Positions 1 to 7,914 of a stretch of DNA of 13,986 nucleotides are shown piece after piece. Numbering within the stretch: position 1 is the first letter of the stretch; every line of letters begins with the position of its first letter. The position numbers and the translations under genes were made by a program. The notes under the pieces are model-generated. The model was not told the DNA's origin. It did no database searches and was given only the letters and a program-made list of their open reading frames with translations. Source of the DNA: DATGKR01 sp035294565 (GTDB lineage Bacteria; Actinomycetota; Acidimicrobiia; Acidimicrobiales; Palsa-688). The DNA lies in NCBI GenBank assembly GCA_035294565.1, contig DATGKR010000003.1, forward strand, positions 1 to 13,986. Reading direction: 5' to 3'.

Positions 1-40
1 CGTGCACAGGGCCCTGTGGAGGAAGGCGATCGAGCCAGCC

Positions 41-3000
41 TTGGCAGCGTCGTTCACCCATCTTCATCAGCACACCGAGTTCTCGATGCTCGACGGGGCG
101 GCCCGGGTGCCCGACGTGATCGCCCGGGCCGTCTCCGACGGCCAGCCTGCGATCGGGATCACCGACCACGGGAACATGTACGGGGTTCTCGACTTCTACA
201 AGGCGGCGCGCGAGGCGGGCATAAAGCCGATCATCGGAACCGAGGCCTACATGGCCGGCGAGTCGCGCTTCGAGCGCCCGGTTCGCAGGGGCCGGGTGGA
301 CGACACCGGAGGGGACGTCGAAGGCGGGGAGAAGCTCTACTACCACCTGACCCTGCTGGCCGAGAACGACCGGGGTTACAAGAACCTGATGAAGTTGTCC
401 TCCGCCGCCTACCTGGAGGGCTACTTCTACAAGCCTCGCTGCGACTGGGAGCTCCTCGAGCGCCACCACGAAGGGATCATCGCCACGACCGGCTGCCTGG
501 GCGGGGTGGTCCTCCAGGCTCTCCTGCGCGGCGACTTCGAGCGGGCGACGGCGCTCGCCGGGCGGCTGCAGGACATCTTCGGGCGCGACTCGCTGTTCGT
601 CGAGCTCCAGGACCACGGGCTCGCGGAGCAGCACAAGACCAACCCCGAGCTGCTCCGCCTCGCCCGGCGCATCGGCGCCCCGCTTTTGGCGACCAACGAC
701 AGCCACTACGTGAGGCGCGAAGACGCCGAAGCGCACGACGCCCTGCTGTGCGTGCAGACCGGTTCGGTCAAGGACGACCCCAAGCGGTTCCGCTTCCACG
801 GCGACGAGCACTACCTGAAGACCGCCGCCGAGATGCGCCAGCTCTTCAGCGACTGGCCGGAGGCGTGCGACAACACCCTCTGGGTGGCTGAGAGGGCCGA
901 TGTGACCATCGAGTTCGGCAAGCCGAAGCTGCCCTCCTTCCCCCGCCCCGACGGTTTCCCCGACGCCGACTCCTACCTGCGCCACCTGGCGCTGGAAGGC
1001 GCCGCCGAGCGCTACGGGGCGCCGCTTCCCGCCGAGGTCGCCGAGCGGCTCGACTACGAGCTCGGCGTCATATCCAGCATGGGCTTCTCCGACTACTTCC
1101 TCGTCGTGTGGGACCTCATCCGACATGCGCGCCAGAGCGGCATCCGGGTCGGGCCGGGCAGGGGCAGCGCGGCCGGTTGCTGCGTCGCCTACTGCCTGCA
1201 GATCGTCGACTTGGACCCCATCCGCTACGACCTGCTCTTCGAGAGGTTCCTGAACCCCGGCCGCAAGCAGATGCCCGACATCGACATGGACTTCGACGAG
1301 CGGTACCGCTCGGAGATGATCCGCTACGCGGCCGAACGCTACGGATGGGACCGGGTGGCGCAGATCGTGACTTTTTCCACGATCAAGGCCCGGGCCGCAG
1401 TGCGCGACGCGGCGAGGGTGCTCGGATACCCCTACGGCCTGGGCGACCGCATCGCCAAGCTCATGCCTCCCCTGGTCATGGGTCGCGACACGCCTCTTTG
1501 GGCCTGCTTCGAGAAGCACCCCAGGTACGAGGACGGCTACAAGCAGGCGGCGGAGCTTCGCCTGCTCGCCGAGACCGACCCCGACGCCAAGAAAGTGATC
1601 GACGTCGCCTTGGGGCTGGAAGGAATGCGCCGCCAGGATGGCATCCACGCCGCAGCGGTGGTGATCTCCGGCGATCCGCTCACCGACCACCTGCCCATCC
1701 AGCGCAAACCCGAGCCTGGCGGCAGGCCCGAGGACGCGCCGATAGTCACCCAGTACGAGATGCACGGCGTCGAGGAGCTGGGGCTGCTCAAGATGGACTT
1801 CCTCGGGTTGCGGAACCTGTCGGTCATCGAACGGACCTTGGATCTCGTCGAGGAGGCCACCGGCGACCGCCCTGACATCGACCGGATCCCCCTCGACGAC
1901 CCCGCCGTGTACGAGATGCTGCAGAAGGGCGACTCGATAGGCGTCTTCCAGCTGGAGGGCGGCCCGATGCGCGCCCTGATGAGGGCCCTCGCCCCCGACT
2001 GCTTCGACGACATCGCAGCCCTCAACGCTTTGTACCGACCAGGGCCGATGGCGGCGAACATGCACTACGACTACGCCGACCGCAAGAACGGCCGCCAGGC
2101 GGTCAGCTACCCCCACCCCGACCTGGAGGAGGTGCTTCGCGACACCTACGGCCTCATGATCTTCCAGGAGTCGATGATGAGGGTGGCGCAGAAGGTCGCC
2201 GGCTACACCCTCGAGGAGGCCGACAACCTCCGCAAGGCTGCGGGCAAGAAGATCCGCGAGGTGATGGCGAAGGAGAGGCGCAAGTTCGTGGCCGGCTGCG
2301 AGCGGACCGGGTACGGGGCGGAGCTCGGCGAGAAGCTCTTCGACATCATCGAGCCCTTCGCCGACTACGCCTTCAACAAGTCGCACGCCTACGGTTACGC
2401 GCTCGTCGGTTACCAGACCGCCTGGCTCAAGGCCCGCCACCCCGCCCAGTACCTCGCCGCCCTGCTCACCAGCGTCAAGGACGACAAGGACAAGACCGCC
2501 GTCTACCTGGCCGAGTGCCGGGCGCGAGGCATCGAGGTTCTCGTCCCCGACATCAACGTTTCGGCTTCCGACTTCACCGCCGTCCGCTCCGAGGACGGCC
2601 GGTGGGTGATCCCCTTCGGCCTGTCCGCCATCCGCAACGTCGGGGAGGGGCTCGTCGAGAAGGTGATAGCCGAGCGGAACGCCAACGGCCCCTTCGCCGA
2701 CTTCGCCGAGTTCTGCGCACGGGTCGACCCGATGGTGCTGAACAAGCGGACCGTCGAGTCGCTGATCAAAGCAGGCGCCTTCGACCGCCTCGGCCATCCC
2801 CGCCAGGGGCTCTGCCTGGTGTTCGAGCAGATCGTCGACCGTACCCTCGCGCGCCGCCGGGAAGCCGATCAGGGGGTCATGTCCCTCTTCGGTGACCTGG
2901 CAGGGGGGCCGGCCGTGTTCGACGACACGCGGGTGGCGATCCCCGACCAGGAGTTCGACAAGACGGCCCGTCTTCGCTTCGAGAAGGAGATGCTGGGCCT

Positions 3001-3577
3001 CTACCTGTCCGACCACCCTTTGAAGGGGCTGGAGCCGGCGTTGTCACGCCACACCGAGGGGACCATCGCCGAGCTGCGCGACTCCGGCCGCGACGGCGAG
3101 GCGCGCTGGGTCGGGGGAGTGGTCACCGCTCTGGTCCGCAAGTACACAAAACGCGGGGACCTCATGGCTACCTTCACCCTGGAGGACCTCGAGTCGGCGG
3201 TGGAGGTGTGGGTCTTCCCGAAGACCATGTCCGAGGTGGGCCACCTGCTCGAGGACGACGCCGTCGTGTGCGTGCGGGGCCGGCTGGACCTCAAGGAGGA
3301 GCAGGCGAAGCTGATCTGCCTCGAGGTCAGGCGCCCAGAGCTGTCCGCCGGCGGCTCGGAGCCGCTCAGGGTGCACCTGCCGCTCCACGCCTTGACCGAC
3401 GACCGGGTCGCCGCCTTGAAGAGGGTGCTCAGCGAGCACCCGGGACCGGTGCCCGTCCTGCTTCACGTAGGGGCCAAGTGCATCCGCCTCGCCCCCGAGT
3501 TCGCCGTCGACACGACCCGCGGCCTCCTCGGGGAGCTGAGGGCGCTGCTCGGGCCGTCCTGCCTGCGTCCGGCATGA
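41..3577 (+). CDS. dnaE: DNA polymerase III alpha subunit (replicative DnaE1)
   Basis: Catalytic subunit of the replicative DNA polymerase, about 1178 aa from the TTG at 41, close to the usual actinobacterial DnaE1 length. The N-terminal PHP domain (residues about 5-225) opens with HLHQHTEFSMLDGAARV. All nine metal ligands expected for an active PHP exonuclease are visible: H9, H11, D18, H43, E68, H102, C152, D220 and H222. The polymerase core has GPGRGSAAG (from about 371), the catalytic pair in PDIDMDFDER (D413, D415) and the third aspartate in KMDFLGL (D586). FNKSHAYGYALVGYQTAW marks the fingers/thumb region, and an OB-fold lies near 1015-1090. The start is uncertain: the in-frame GTG at 2 would add 13 residues; family proteins begin just before HLH, which favours TTG 41, but GGAGG at 18-22 is 18 nt from TTG and is better spaced from an ATC at 29. 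The gene may begin outside the window. It is followed by a 143-bp gap, so it is probably its own unit. Confidence 0.97.
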   Translation: MAASFTHLHQHTEFSMLDGAARVPDVIARAVSDGQPAIGITDHGNMYGVLDFYKAAREAGIKPIIGTEAYMAGESRFERPVRRGRVDDTGGDVEGGEKLYYHLTLLAENDRGYKNLMKLSSAAYLEGYFYKPRCDWELLERHHEGIIATTGCLGGVVLQALLRGDFERATALAGRLQDIFGRDSLFVELQDHGLAEQHKTNPELLRLARRIGAPLLATNDSHYVRREDAEAHDALLCVQTGSVKDDPKRFRFHGDEHYLKTAAEMRQLFSDWPEACDNTLWVAERADVTIEFGKPKLPSFPRPDGFPDADSYLRHLALEGAAERYGAPLPAEVAERLDYELGVISSMGFSDYFLVVWDLIRHARQSGIRVGPGRGSAAGCCVAYCLQIVDLDPIRYDLLFERFLNPGRKQMPDIDMDFDERYRSEMIRYAAERYGWDRVAQIVTFSTIKARAAVRDAARVLGYPYGLGDRIAKLMPPLVMGRDTPLWACFEKHPRYEDGYKQAAELRLLAETDPDAKKVIDVALGLEGMRRQDGIHAAAVVISGDPLTDHLPIQRKPEPGGRPEDAPIVTQYEMHGVEELGLLKMDFLGLRNLSVIERTLDLVEEATGDRPDIDRIPLDDPAVYEMLQKGDSIGVFQLEGGPMRALMRALAPDCFDDIAALNALYRPGPMAANMHYDYADRKNGRQAVSYPHPDLEEVLRDTYGLMIFQESMMRVAQKVAGYTLEEADNLRKAAGKKIREVMAKERRKFVAGCERTGYGAELGEKLFDIIEPFADYAFNKSHAYGYALVGYQTAWLKARHPAQYLAALLTSVKDDKDKTAVYLAECRARGIEVLVPDINVSASDFTAVRSEDGRWVIPFGLSAIRNVGEGLVEKVIAERNANGPFADFAEFCARVDPMVLNKRTVESLIKAGAFDRLGHPRQGLCLVFEQIVDRTLARRREADQGVMSLFGDLAGGPAVFDDTRVAIPDQEFDKTARLRFEKEMLGLYLSDHPLKGLEPALSRHTEGTIAELRDSGRDGEARWVGGVVTALVRKYTKRGDLMATFTLEDLESAVEVWVFPKTMSEVGHLLEDDAVVCVRGRLDLKEEQAKLICLEVRRPELSAGGSEPLRVHLPLHALTDDRVAALKRVLSEHPGPVPVLLHVGAKCIRLAPEFAVDTTRGLLGELRALLGPSCLRPA

Positions 3578-3607
3578 GCCCCCGGCGTCCCCCCGGGGCG
3601 GACCCCG
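3578..3607 (+). terminator. possible weak terminator hairpin after dnaE
   Basis: Just after the dnaE stop codon there are overlapping GC-only inverted repeats. GCCCC (3578-3582) can pair with GGGGC (3595-3599), or CGGGG (3594-3598) with CCCCG (3603-3607) across a CGGA tetraloop. There is no T-run after either stem. Position supports a terminator, but in sequence this GC-rich short hairpins also arise by chance. Confidence 0.25.
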
Positions 3608-3652
3608 ACGGCGGCGGCCTCCCCGGGCAGAGCGGCCCGGCGCCCCGGCGGG

Positions 3653-3683
3653 TTGGAGCAAGCCAGCCTGAACGGCGTAAACT
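3653..3683 (+). promoter_or_regulatory. candidate promoter for the 3721 gene
   Basis: TTGGAG at 3653-3658 and TAAACT at 3678-3683 resemble -35 and -10 boxes with a 19-bp spacer. TAAACT fits the actinobacterial TANNNT pattern. The start would lie near 3690, leaving a leader of about 30 nt that holds a clear Shine-Dalgarno, AGAGGAGAG at 3702-3710, ten bases before the ATG at 3721. The spacer is a little long and no other evidence is available. Confidence 0.35.
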
Positions 3684-3720
3684 GCCTGGTCAGAACCATG
3701 TAGAGGAGAGTTAGCGCGTC

Positions 3721-4392
3721 ATGACGCTGGAAGTCGAAACCAAGGACTGCACCGCCCTTTCCGACGCCGAGGTGGCCGAGATGGCCGACATGGTCACCGA
3801 CGGGCCGGCCGGCTTCGACATTGGCCTGCTGTCCAAGCAGCCCGAGGCGTGGGTGTTGACCACCCAGGTACGCGACGCCGGGAAGCTCGCCGGGTTCTCC
3901 TTCAGCACCTTGGAGCGCATCGGCGGGACCCCGTGCCTGCTTTGGGGGCTGGCGTCGGTGAAGCGCACCTCCAAGCGCGACCAGGTGCTCAAGGCGCTGA
4001 TCGCGGCGCAGTTCCGCCGGGCTGTTCTCGCCTTCCCCGACGAGGACGTGCTGATCGGGACCAGGGTCGCCGAGCCGGGCGCCTTCGCCGCCCTCAAGGG
4101 GCTCGAGGAGGTCTGCCCCCGCCCAGGCCACAAGCCGACAGGAGAGGAGCGCGCCTGGGCCCGCCGGCTCGCCAAGCGCTTCGGGGCTGAGGGGCGCATA
4201 GACGACCGGTCCTTCGTCGTGACCGGCGACGGCAACGTGCCCGGCGTGTTCGACTTCTCGCCCGCCAAGACCGATTCCGGGGACCCCGATGTGGCCGCCT
4301 TCTTCGAGCCTCTCGACTCCGAGCGCCACGACGTGCTCATAGCCTTCGGCTGGGCGATGGCCGAGGAGCTCGCAGCCAAGTACGCCCCGTAA
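3721..4392 (+). CDS. conserved-looking protein of unknown function, possibly GNAT-like
   Basis: A 223-aa soluble protein that I do not recognise with confidence. The ATG at 3721 has the clearest ribosome binding site in the window (AGAGGAGAG, 10-nt spacing), so the start is secure. There is no signal peptide or membrane segment. The middle (residues about 50-120) runs as strand-strand-helix with FSFSTLERIGG, LLWGLASVKRTSKRDQVLKA and then DVLIGTRVAEPGAFAAL. A basic turn followed by a helix after a central strand recalls acyl-CoA binding in GNAT acetyltransferases, and 'LIGTRVAEPGAFAAL' resembles the tail of such folds, but the classical Q/RxxGxG/A motif is absent. Residues 130-215 are charged and include VVTGDGNVPGVFDFSP. 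Codon use matches the neighbours. It stands alone: dnaE lies upstream behind a gap and the next gene converges on it 17 bp away. Function is unknown; a GNAT-like fold is a guess. Confidence 0.85.
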   Translation: MTLEVETKDCTALSDAEVAEMADMVTDGPAGFDIGLLSKQPEAWVLTTQVRDAGKLAGFSFSTLERIGGTPCLLWGLASVKRTSKRDQVLKALIAAQFRRAVLAFPDEDVLIGTRVAEPGAFAALKGLEEVCPRPGHKPTGEERAWARRLAKRFGAEGRIDDRSFVVTGDGNVPGVFDFSPAKTDSGDPDVAAFFEPLDSERHDVLIAFGWAMAEELAAKYAP

Positions 4393-4398
4393 AGGCGG

Positions 4399-4418
4399 CG
4401 CCCCACAGGTCAGGGGCG
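4399..4418. terminator. possible bidirectional hairpin between convergent genes
   Basis: CGCCCC (4399-4404) and GGGGCG (4413-4418) form a perfect 6-bp stem with an 8-nt loop, in the 17-bp gap and running over the stop codon of the minus-strand gene. Placement between convergent stops fits a shared terminator. There is no T-run on either side, so this is weak. Confidence 0.25.
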
Positions 4419-5051
4419 GCGCAGCACCGACTCCACCACCTTGTGGCAGCGCCCGTCGATCGGCGGGGTCAGCGACACGACCAGCCTCGCCCCGCCGCCG
4501 GCGGACGTGCGCTGGCGGCCCGTGCGGTCCATCCACCCGGCCAGCGCCCGGTCCAGGCAGGGAAGCTCACGGCGGTGACCCTGCCATTCGAACTGGCAGG
4601 CGAGGTAGGCGCCCTGCCGGCGCAGCACAATGTCGCCGGCCGGCTCGACGAGGGCGATCGAGGGGTGGTCGGGGGTTCGCTGCCAGAACGGTATGGCGGT
4701 CGCGGTGATGCCCAACAACGGCTGGCCCCGCGGGTGCACCAGGGGCCGAAGCAGCCGCTCGCAGCGCCGGCCGCCCAGACGGTCCACGGGGGTCGGGGGA
4801 CCCGACAATGCCACCGCCTCCGGCTGCGCGGGGTCGGGCACCGTTTCGACGTCGTCGCCGACGGTGGCCTCCACCACGTCGTAGGGGCGAATCCGCTCCT
4901 CGGCGGGTCGGGGAGACCAGGTGCGCAGCAGCCCGCCGGACGCCAGGTCCACGCCGGCGCAGTGGGTGTCGGCGGCGGCTACGACGAGAAGCTGGAGGGT
5001 GGTCCCCGCGTCGATCGTTACCCGGGGTTGGTCCTTTACGAGCACGGCCAC
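4410..5051 (-). CDS. protein of unknown function, last gene of the minus-strand run
   Basis: A 213-aa protein that I do not recognise. It starts at GTG 5051, with GAGG only 4 nt upstream, which is a tight ribosome binding site; the ATG at 5062-5060 is in another frame. There is no signal peptide or transmembrane segment. The N-terminal third looks beta-rich (RVTIDAGTTLQLLVVAAADTHCAGVDL). A run of Asp/Glu/Pro follows (DDVETVPDPAQPEAVAL), then a basic segment (RLGGRRCERLLRPLVHPRG). The C-terminal half contains GAYLACQFEWQGHRRELPCL and DGRCHKVVESVLRRP. Five cysteines are scattered, with no CxxC pair, so metal binding is not evident. It lies 30 bp downstream of the yyaL-like gene on the same strand and is probably co-transcribed with it. 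GC-rich third positions and normal amino-acid variety make it a believable gene. Confidence 0.75.
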   Translation of the reverse strand: MAVLVKDQPRVTIDAGTTLQLLVVAAADTHCAGVDLASGGLLRTWSPRPAEERIRPYDVVEATVGDDVETVPDPAQPEAVALSGPPTPVDRLGGRRCERLLRPLVHPRGQPLLGITATAIPFWQRTPDHPSIALVEPAGDIVLRRQGAYLACQFEWQGHRRELPCLDRALAGWMDRTGRQRTSAGGGARLVVSLTPPIDGRCHKVVESVLRRP

Positions 5052-5081
5052 GGAACCTCATGATTGCCGATGGGCGGGTGG

Positions 5082-7064
5082 CTAAGGGTGGATGCTGCCC
5101 AGTTGAGCCGCCAGGCCGGAGGCGTCCGACACGGGCGAGCGGCAAGCATAGTTCTCGCAGACGTGGGCCACGCCACCCGGCGGCGCCTCGCCCCTCCCCT
5201 CCCAAAGCGGCGAGGGGAACGGTTCCCCCCAAGCGAGGACGGCCCGCGGCAGGTAGTGCCGGGCGGCGACGGCGACCAGGTCGGGGCGGTCACCGGCAAC
5301 CACCACCTCGGCCAGGCCCGTCGCCGCCAGGTGGGCGGCTGCGACGAGCCCGGTGAACGCGAGCGGCGCTGCGGTCATTGCCGGGGTCAGCGACTCGACG
5401 ACCCTCGTCGCCCGCTCGGTGTAGCCCGTGTCCCCGGTGAGCGCCCCCAGCCTGAGGAGGGCGGCGGCGGCCACCGAGTTGGTCGAGGGCAGCGCCCCGT
5501 CCTGGGTGTCGACCGGCGAGGCGATCAGCGCCTCGGCGTCGCCGGCGGTCGTGTTGAACGCCTCGCCGGTCCAGAACGAGCCGATCAGCGCCTCGGCCGC
5601 GTCGAGCGCCTCGTCCAGCCAGCGCCGCCGGCCGGTCGCCTCGTAGAGCCGGGTGAACGCCTCGACGAGCCAGGCGTGATCCGCCCCGTAGGCGAGGTGG
5701 CGCGCCGAGCCGGACTGCCAGCTCCTCAACCACCGCCCGTCGGGGCGGCGAAGCGACGACAACAGGAAAGACGCCGTCTCCTCGGCCGCCGACACCCACG
5801 TCGGGATCCCCATCGCGGCTCCGGCCTCGGCGAGAGCGGCGACAGCCATCGCGTTCCACTCGGTCAGCACCTTGTCGTCGAGGCCGGGGCGCACCCTCGA
5901 CTCCCTCCGGGCGAACAGGGCGGCGCGGCCCTCCTCGACCTCGGGCGGCCGGATCAGCTCTCCCCGCACCGGGCGGAACAGGATGTTCCGGCCCTCCCAG
6001 TTGCCCGAGCCGGTCACCCCGTACCACTCGGCCGTCTCGGCACCCCCCACCTCGAGCACCTCCGAGAGGTCCCACACGTAGAACTTTCCCTCCACCCCCT
6101 CGCTGTCGGCGTCCTCGGCGGAGGCGAACCCGCCGCCGGGCAGGCGCATCGGCGGCCGCAGCAGGTAGCCGAGGGTCTCCTCCACCACCTGCTTCCAGCG
6201 GGGGGCGCCCGTGGCCTGCCAGCCGTGGAGGTAGGCGCGCGCCAGCAGGGCGTTGTCGTAGAGCATCTTCTCGAAGTGCGGGACGAGCCACCGCCGGTCG
6301 GTCGAATACCGGGCGAAACCACCGCCGAGGTGGTCGTAGATGCCCCCGGAGGCCATGGCGTCGAGCGTGGTCGTGAAGGCGCCCATGAGGTCCTCCCGCC
6401 CGCTGTGCGCGGCGGCCAGCAGGAGGCATTCCAAAAGCGGCGGCTGGGGGAACTTCGGGGCCCTTCCGAAACCTCCCCATTCTGGGTCGTGGCGGGCGAG
6501 CAGGGCGCTGGCGGCCGACCCCAGCAGCCCCTCTGCGGGTCCGGCAGGCGGCGTCCCGGGGGGCCGGGGCAGAGCGGTGCCGGCCCGCACCATCTCGGCC
6601 AGGTGCCCGGCGGCGTCCTCCAGCTCGGCGCGGCGGTCACGCCAGAGCTCCGCCACCCGCCCGAGCAGCTCGAGGAACTGGCCCTTCGGGTAGTAGGTGC
6701 CGCCGTGGAACGGCCTGCCGTCCGGCGTCAGGAAGACCGTCATCGGCCATCCGCCGCCTCCGGTGACCGCCTGAACCGCTTCCATGTACACGGCGTCGAC
6801 GTCGGGGCGCTCCTCCCGGTCGACCTTCACGTTGACAAAGGACGAGTTCATCGTTGCTGCCACCTCGTCGTCCTCGAAGGACTCGTGCGCCATAACGTGG
6901 CACCAGTGGCATGCCGAGTAGCCGACGCTCAACAGGATCGGGACGTCGCGCTGCCTGGCCGCGGCGAACGCCTCCTCTCCCCAGGGGTACCAATCCACCG
7001 GGTTGCCGGCGTGCTGGCGCAGGTAGGGGCTCGTCTCCCCGGCCAGGCGGTTGGTGGTCGTCAC
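5082..7064 (-). CDS. YyaL/SPATA20-type protein: thioredoxin-fold DUF255 plus six-hairpin glycosidase-like domain
   Basis: A 660-aa protein of the YyaL/SSP411 family; the usual length is about 650-700. The N-terminus NRLAGETSPYLRQHAGNPVDW is the family signature. It leads into a thioredoxin-like DUF255 domain with a redox-type motif CHWC (residues 52-55), DREERPDVDAVYMEAVQ and GGWPMTVFLTPDGRPFHGGTYYP. From about residue 200 the protein is an (alpha/alpha)6-barrel-like domain, with GGGFARYSTDRRWLVPHFEKML, GVEGKFYVWDLSEV, DDKVLTEWNAMAVAAL and YGADHAWLVEAF. The end has the usual CENYACRSPVSD. The biochemical role of this family is not established; it is a cytosolic, presumably redox-active protein. 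The GTG start at 7064 is the only reasonable one, but GGAGG sits just 2 nt from it while a TANNNT hexamer ends 7 nt before it, suggesting a leaderless start. It is 28 bp downstream of the hydrolase gene on the same strand. Confidence 0.95.
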   Translation of the reverse strand: MTTTNRLAGETSPYLRQHAGNPVDWYPWGEEAFAAARQRDVPILLSVGYSACHWCHVMAHESFEDDEVAATMNSSFVNVKVDREERPDVDAVYMEAVQAVTGGGGWPMTVFLTPDGRPFHGGTYYPKGQFLELLGRVAELWRDRRAELEDAAGHLAEMVRAGTALPRPPGTPPAGPAEGLLGSAASALLARHDPEWGGFGRAPKFPQPPLLECLLLAAAHSGREDLMGAFTTTLDAMASGGIYDHLGGGFARYSTDRRWLVPHFEKMLYDNALLARAYLHGWQATGAPRWKQVVEETLGYLLRPPMRLPGGGFASAEDADSEGVEGKFYVWDLSEVLEVGGAETAEWYGVTGSGNWEGRNILFRPVRGELIRPPEVEEGRAALFARRESRVRPGLDDKVLTEWNAMAVAALAEAGAAMGIPTWVSAAEETASFLLSSLRRPDGRWLRSWQSGSARHLAYGADHAWLVEAFTRLYEATGRRRWLDEALDAAEALIGSFWTGEAFNTTAGDAEALIASPVDTQDGALPSTNSVAAAALLRLGALTGDTGYTERATRVVESLTPAMTAAPLAFTGLVAAAHLAATGLAEVVVAGDRPDLVAVAARHYLPRAVLAWGEPFPSPLWEGRGEAPPGGVAHVCENYACRSPVSDASGLAAQLGSIHP

Positions 7065-7070
7065 CCCTCC

Positions 7071-7076
7071 ACGGTA
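7071..7076 (-). promoter_or_regulatory. candidate -10 box for a leaderless yyaL-like transcript
   Basis: On the minus strand TACCGT (7076-7071) matches TANNNT and is followed by six bases and then the GTG start at 7064. That is the spacing expected if transcription begins at the start codon itself. No recognisable -35 is seen at 17-18 bp. The gene also lies only 28 bp after the preceding stop, so read-through from upstream is equally possible. Confidence 0.3.
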
Positions 7077-7092
7077 GCGACCAGACAGCTTC

Positions 7093-7914
7093 TCAGGCCG
7101 GGGCGGCGCCCAGGTGTTCGAGAACCAGAGGCGCCACCCGGTCCGCGCGGGTCTCGGGCAGCCAGTGGGAGGCCCCGCCGAGCACCTCGAAGCGGTACGG
7201 GCCCCGCACGTGGCCGGCGGTCGCCTCCGCAGCCGCCCGGCCCAGATAGCGGTCCCGGGTGCCCCACACGTAGAGGACCGGGACGCCGACGTCGGGGGTG
7301 GGGTCGCGCAGGCCGAACGGCATTGCCCGGTACCAGTTGAGGGGGCCGGTCAGGGCCCCGCGCTGCGAGAAGCGTTCGGCGTAGCGGCGGGCGCTCGACG
7401 CGTCCAGGCCGTCTTTTTCCAGAGCGGAAGCCCCGCCGGCGACGATCAGAAGCTCCGGGAGCGCCGGCAGCTGGAACAGCAGCATGTACCAGGACCGCAG
7501 CAGCTGCCCGCGGAGGAGCGCCTCGCGGAAGGCGGCGGGATGGGGGGTGGAAAGGGCGGTGAGCGACCGCACCCGGTCCGGGCGGCGGGCGGCGAGATCC
7601 CACGCCACGGCCGCCCCCCAGTCGTGGCCGAGCAGGTCGAAGCGGTCGGCGCCGGCCGCGTCGGCGAGGGCCAGCACGTCGGCGCCCAGGCGGTCGAGGG
7701 TGTAGGACCTGCGGCCCGCCGGGCGGGCGCGGGGGGAGTATCCCCGCTGGTCGGGGGCCAGGACCCGGAACCCGCCGGCGGCTAGATCGGCGGAGATCCC
7801 GTCCCAGCAGCGGCGGTCCTCGGGGAACCCGTGCAGGGCGATGACGACTCGGCCGTCGGGCGGCCCCGTGTCGGTGACGTCGAAGGCGAGGCCGTCGTGG
7901 CTGTAGCGGTCAAT
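7093..7914 (-). CDS. epoxide-hydrolase-like alpha/beta hydrolase starting at an ATT
   Basis: An alpha/beta hydrolase of the epoxide hydrolase/haloalkane dehalogenase group, 274 aa as called. It has the oxyanion motif HGFPE (28-32), DQRGYS, an aspartate nucleophile elbow GHDWGA (D98), a candidate acid D221 in WGTRD and the base H250 in GASHW. Lid tyrosines in SWYMLLFQ (Y143) and GPLNWYRAM (Y195) favour epoxide hydrolase, which opens epoxides to diols via an ester intermediate. The substrate is unknown. The first in-frame ATG, GTG or TTG is GTG 7677, which would remove 79 residues including HGFPE. The open frame upstream is bounded by an in-frame TGA inside the dehydrogenase gene, and ATT at 7914-7912 overlaps the dehydrogenase stop as ATTGA, like the usual ATGA coupling. 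I therefore call ATT as the start. The alternatives are a one-base sequence error there or a truncated gene. Co-transcription with the dehydrogenase is likely. Confidence 0.85.
   Translation of the reverse strand: MDRYSHDGLAFDVTDTGPPDGRVVIALHGFPEDRRCWDGISADLAAGGFRVLAPDQRGYSPRARPAGRRSYTLDRLGADVLALADAAGADRFDLLGHDWGAAVAWDLAARRPDRVRSLTALSTPHPAAFREALLRGQLLRSWYMLLFQLPALPELLIVAGGASALEKDGLDASSARRYAERFSQRGALTGPLNWYRAMPFGLRDPTPDVGVPVLYVWGTRDRYLGRAAAEATAGHVRGPYRFEVLGGASHWLPETRADRVAPLVLEHLGAAPA
7910..7914 (-). other. ATTGA stop/start overlap joining dehydrogenase and hydrolase
   Basis: On the minus strand the dehydrogenase ends GAC GAT TGA, and the hydrolase frame reads ATT GAC CGC TAC from the same bases. 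They share one T at 7912. This is the ATGA coupling layout with ATT replacing ATG. There is no well-spaced Shine-Dalgarno just upstream (AGGGG is about 14 nt away), so re-initiation by the terminating ribosome is the likely mode. Confidence 0.6.

Noticed and set aside
5064..7340. A 758-codon open frame on the plus strand
   Set aside because: It lies exactly opposite the YyaL-like gene and part of the hydrolase. Its product is Arg/Gly/Pro-rich without any known motif. Long antisense frames are expected opposite GC-rich codons.
7093..7677. The hydrolase as a 194-aa gene from GTG 7677
   Set aside because: This start removes the HGFPE oxyanion motif and the first strands of the fold, which are encoded in the same open frame just upstream.
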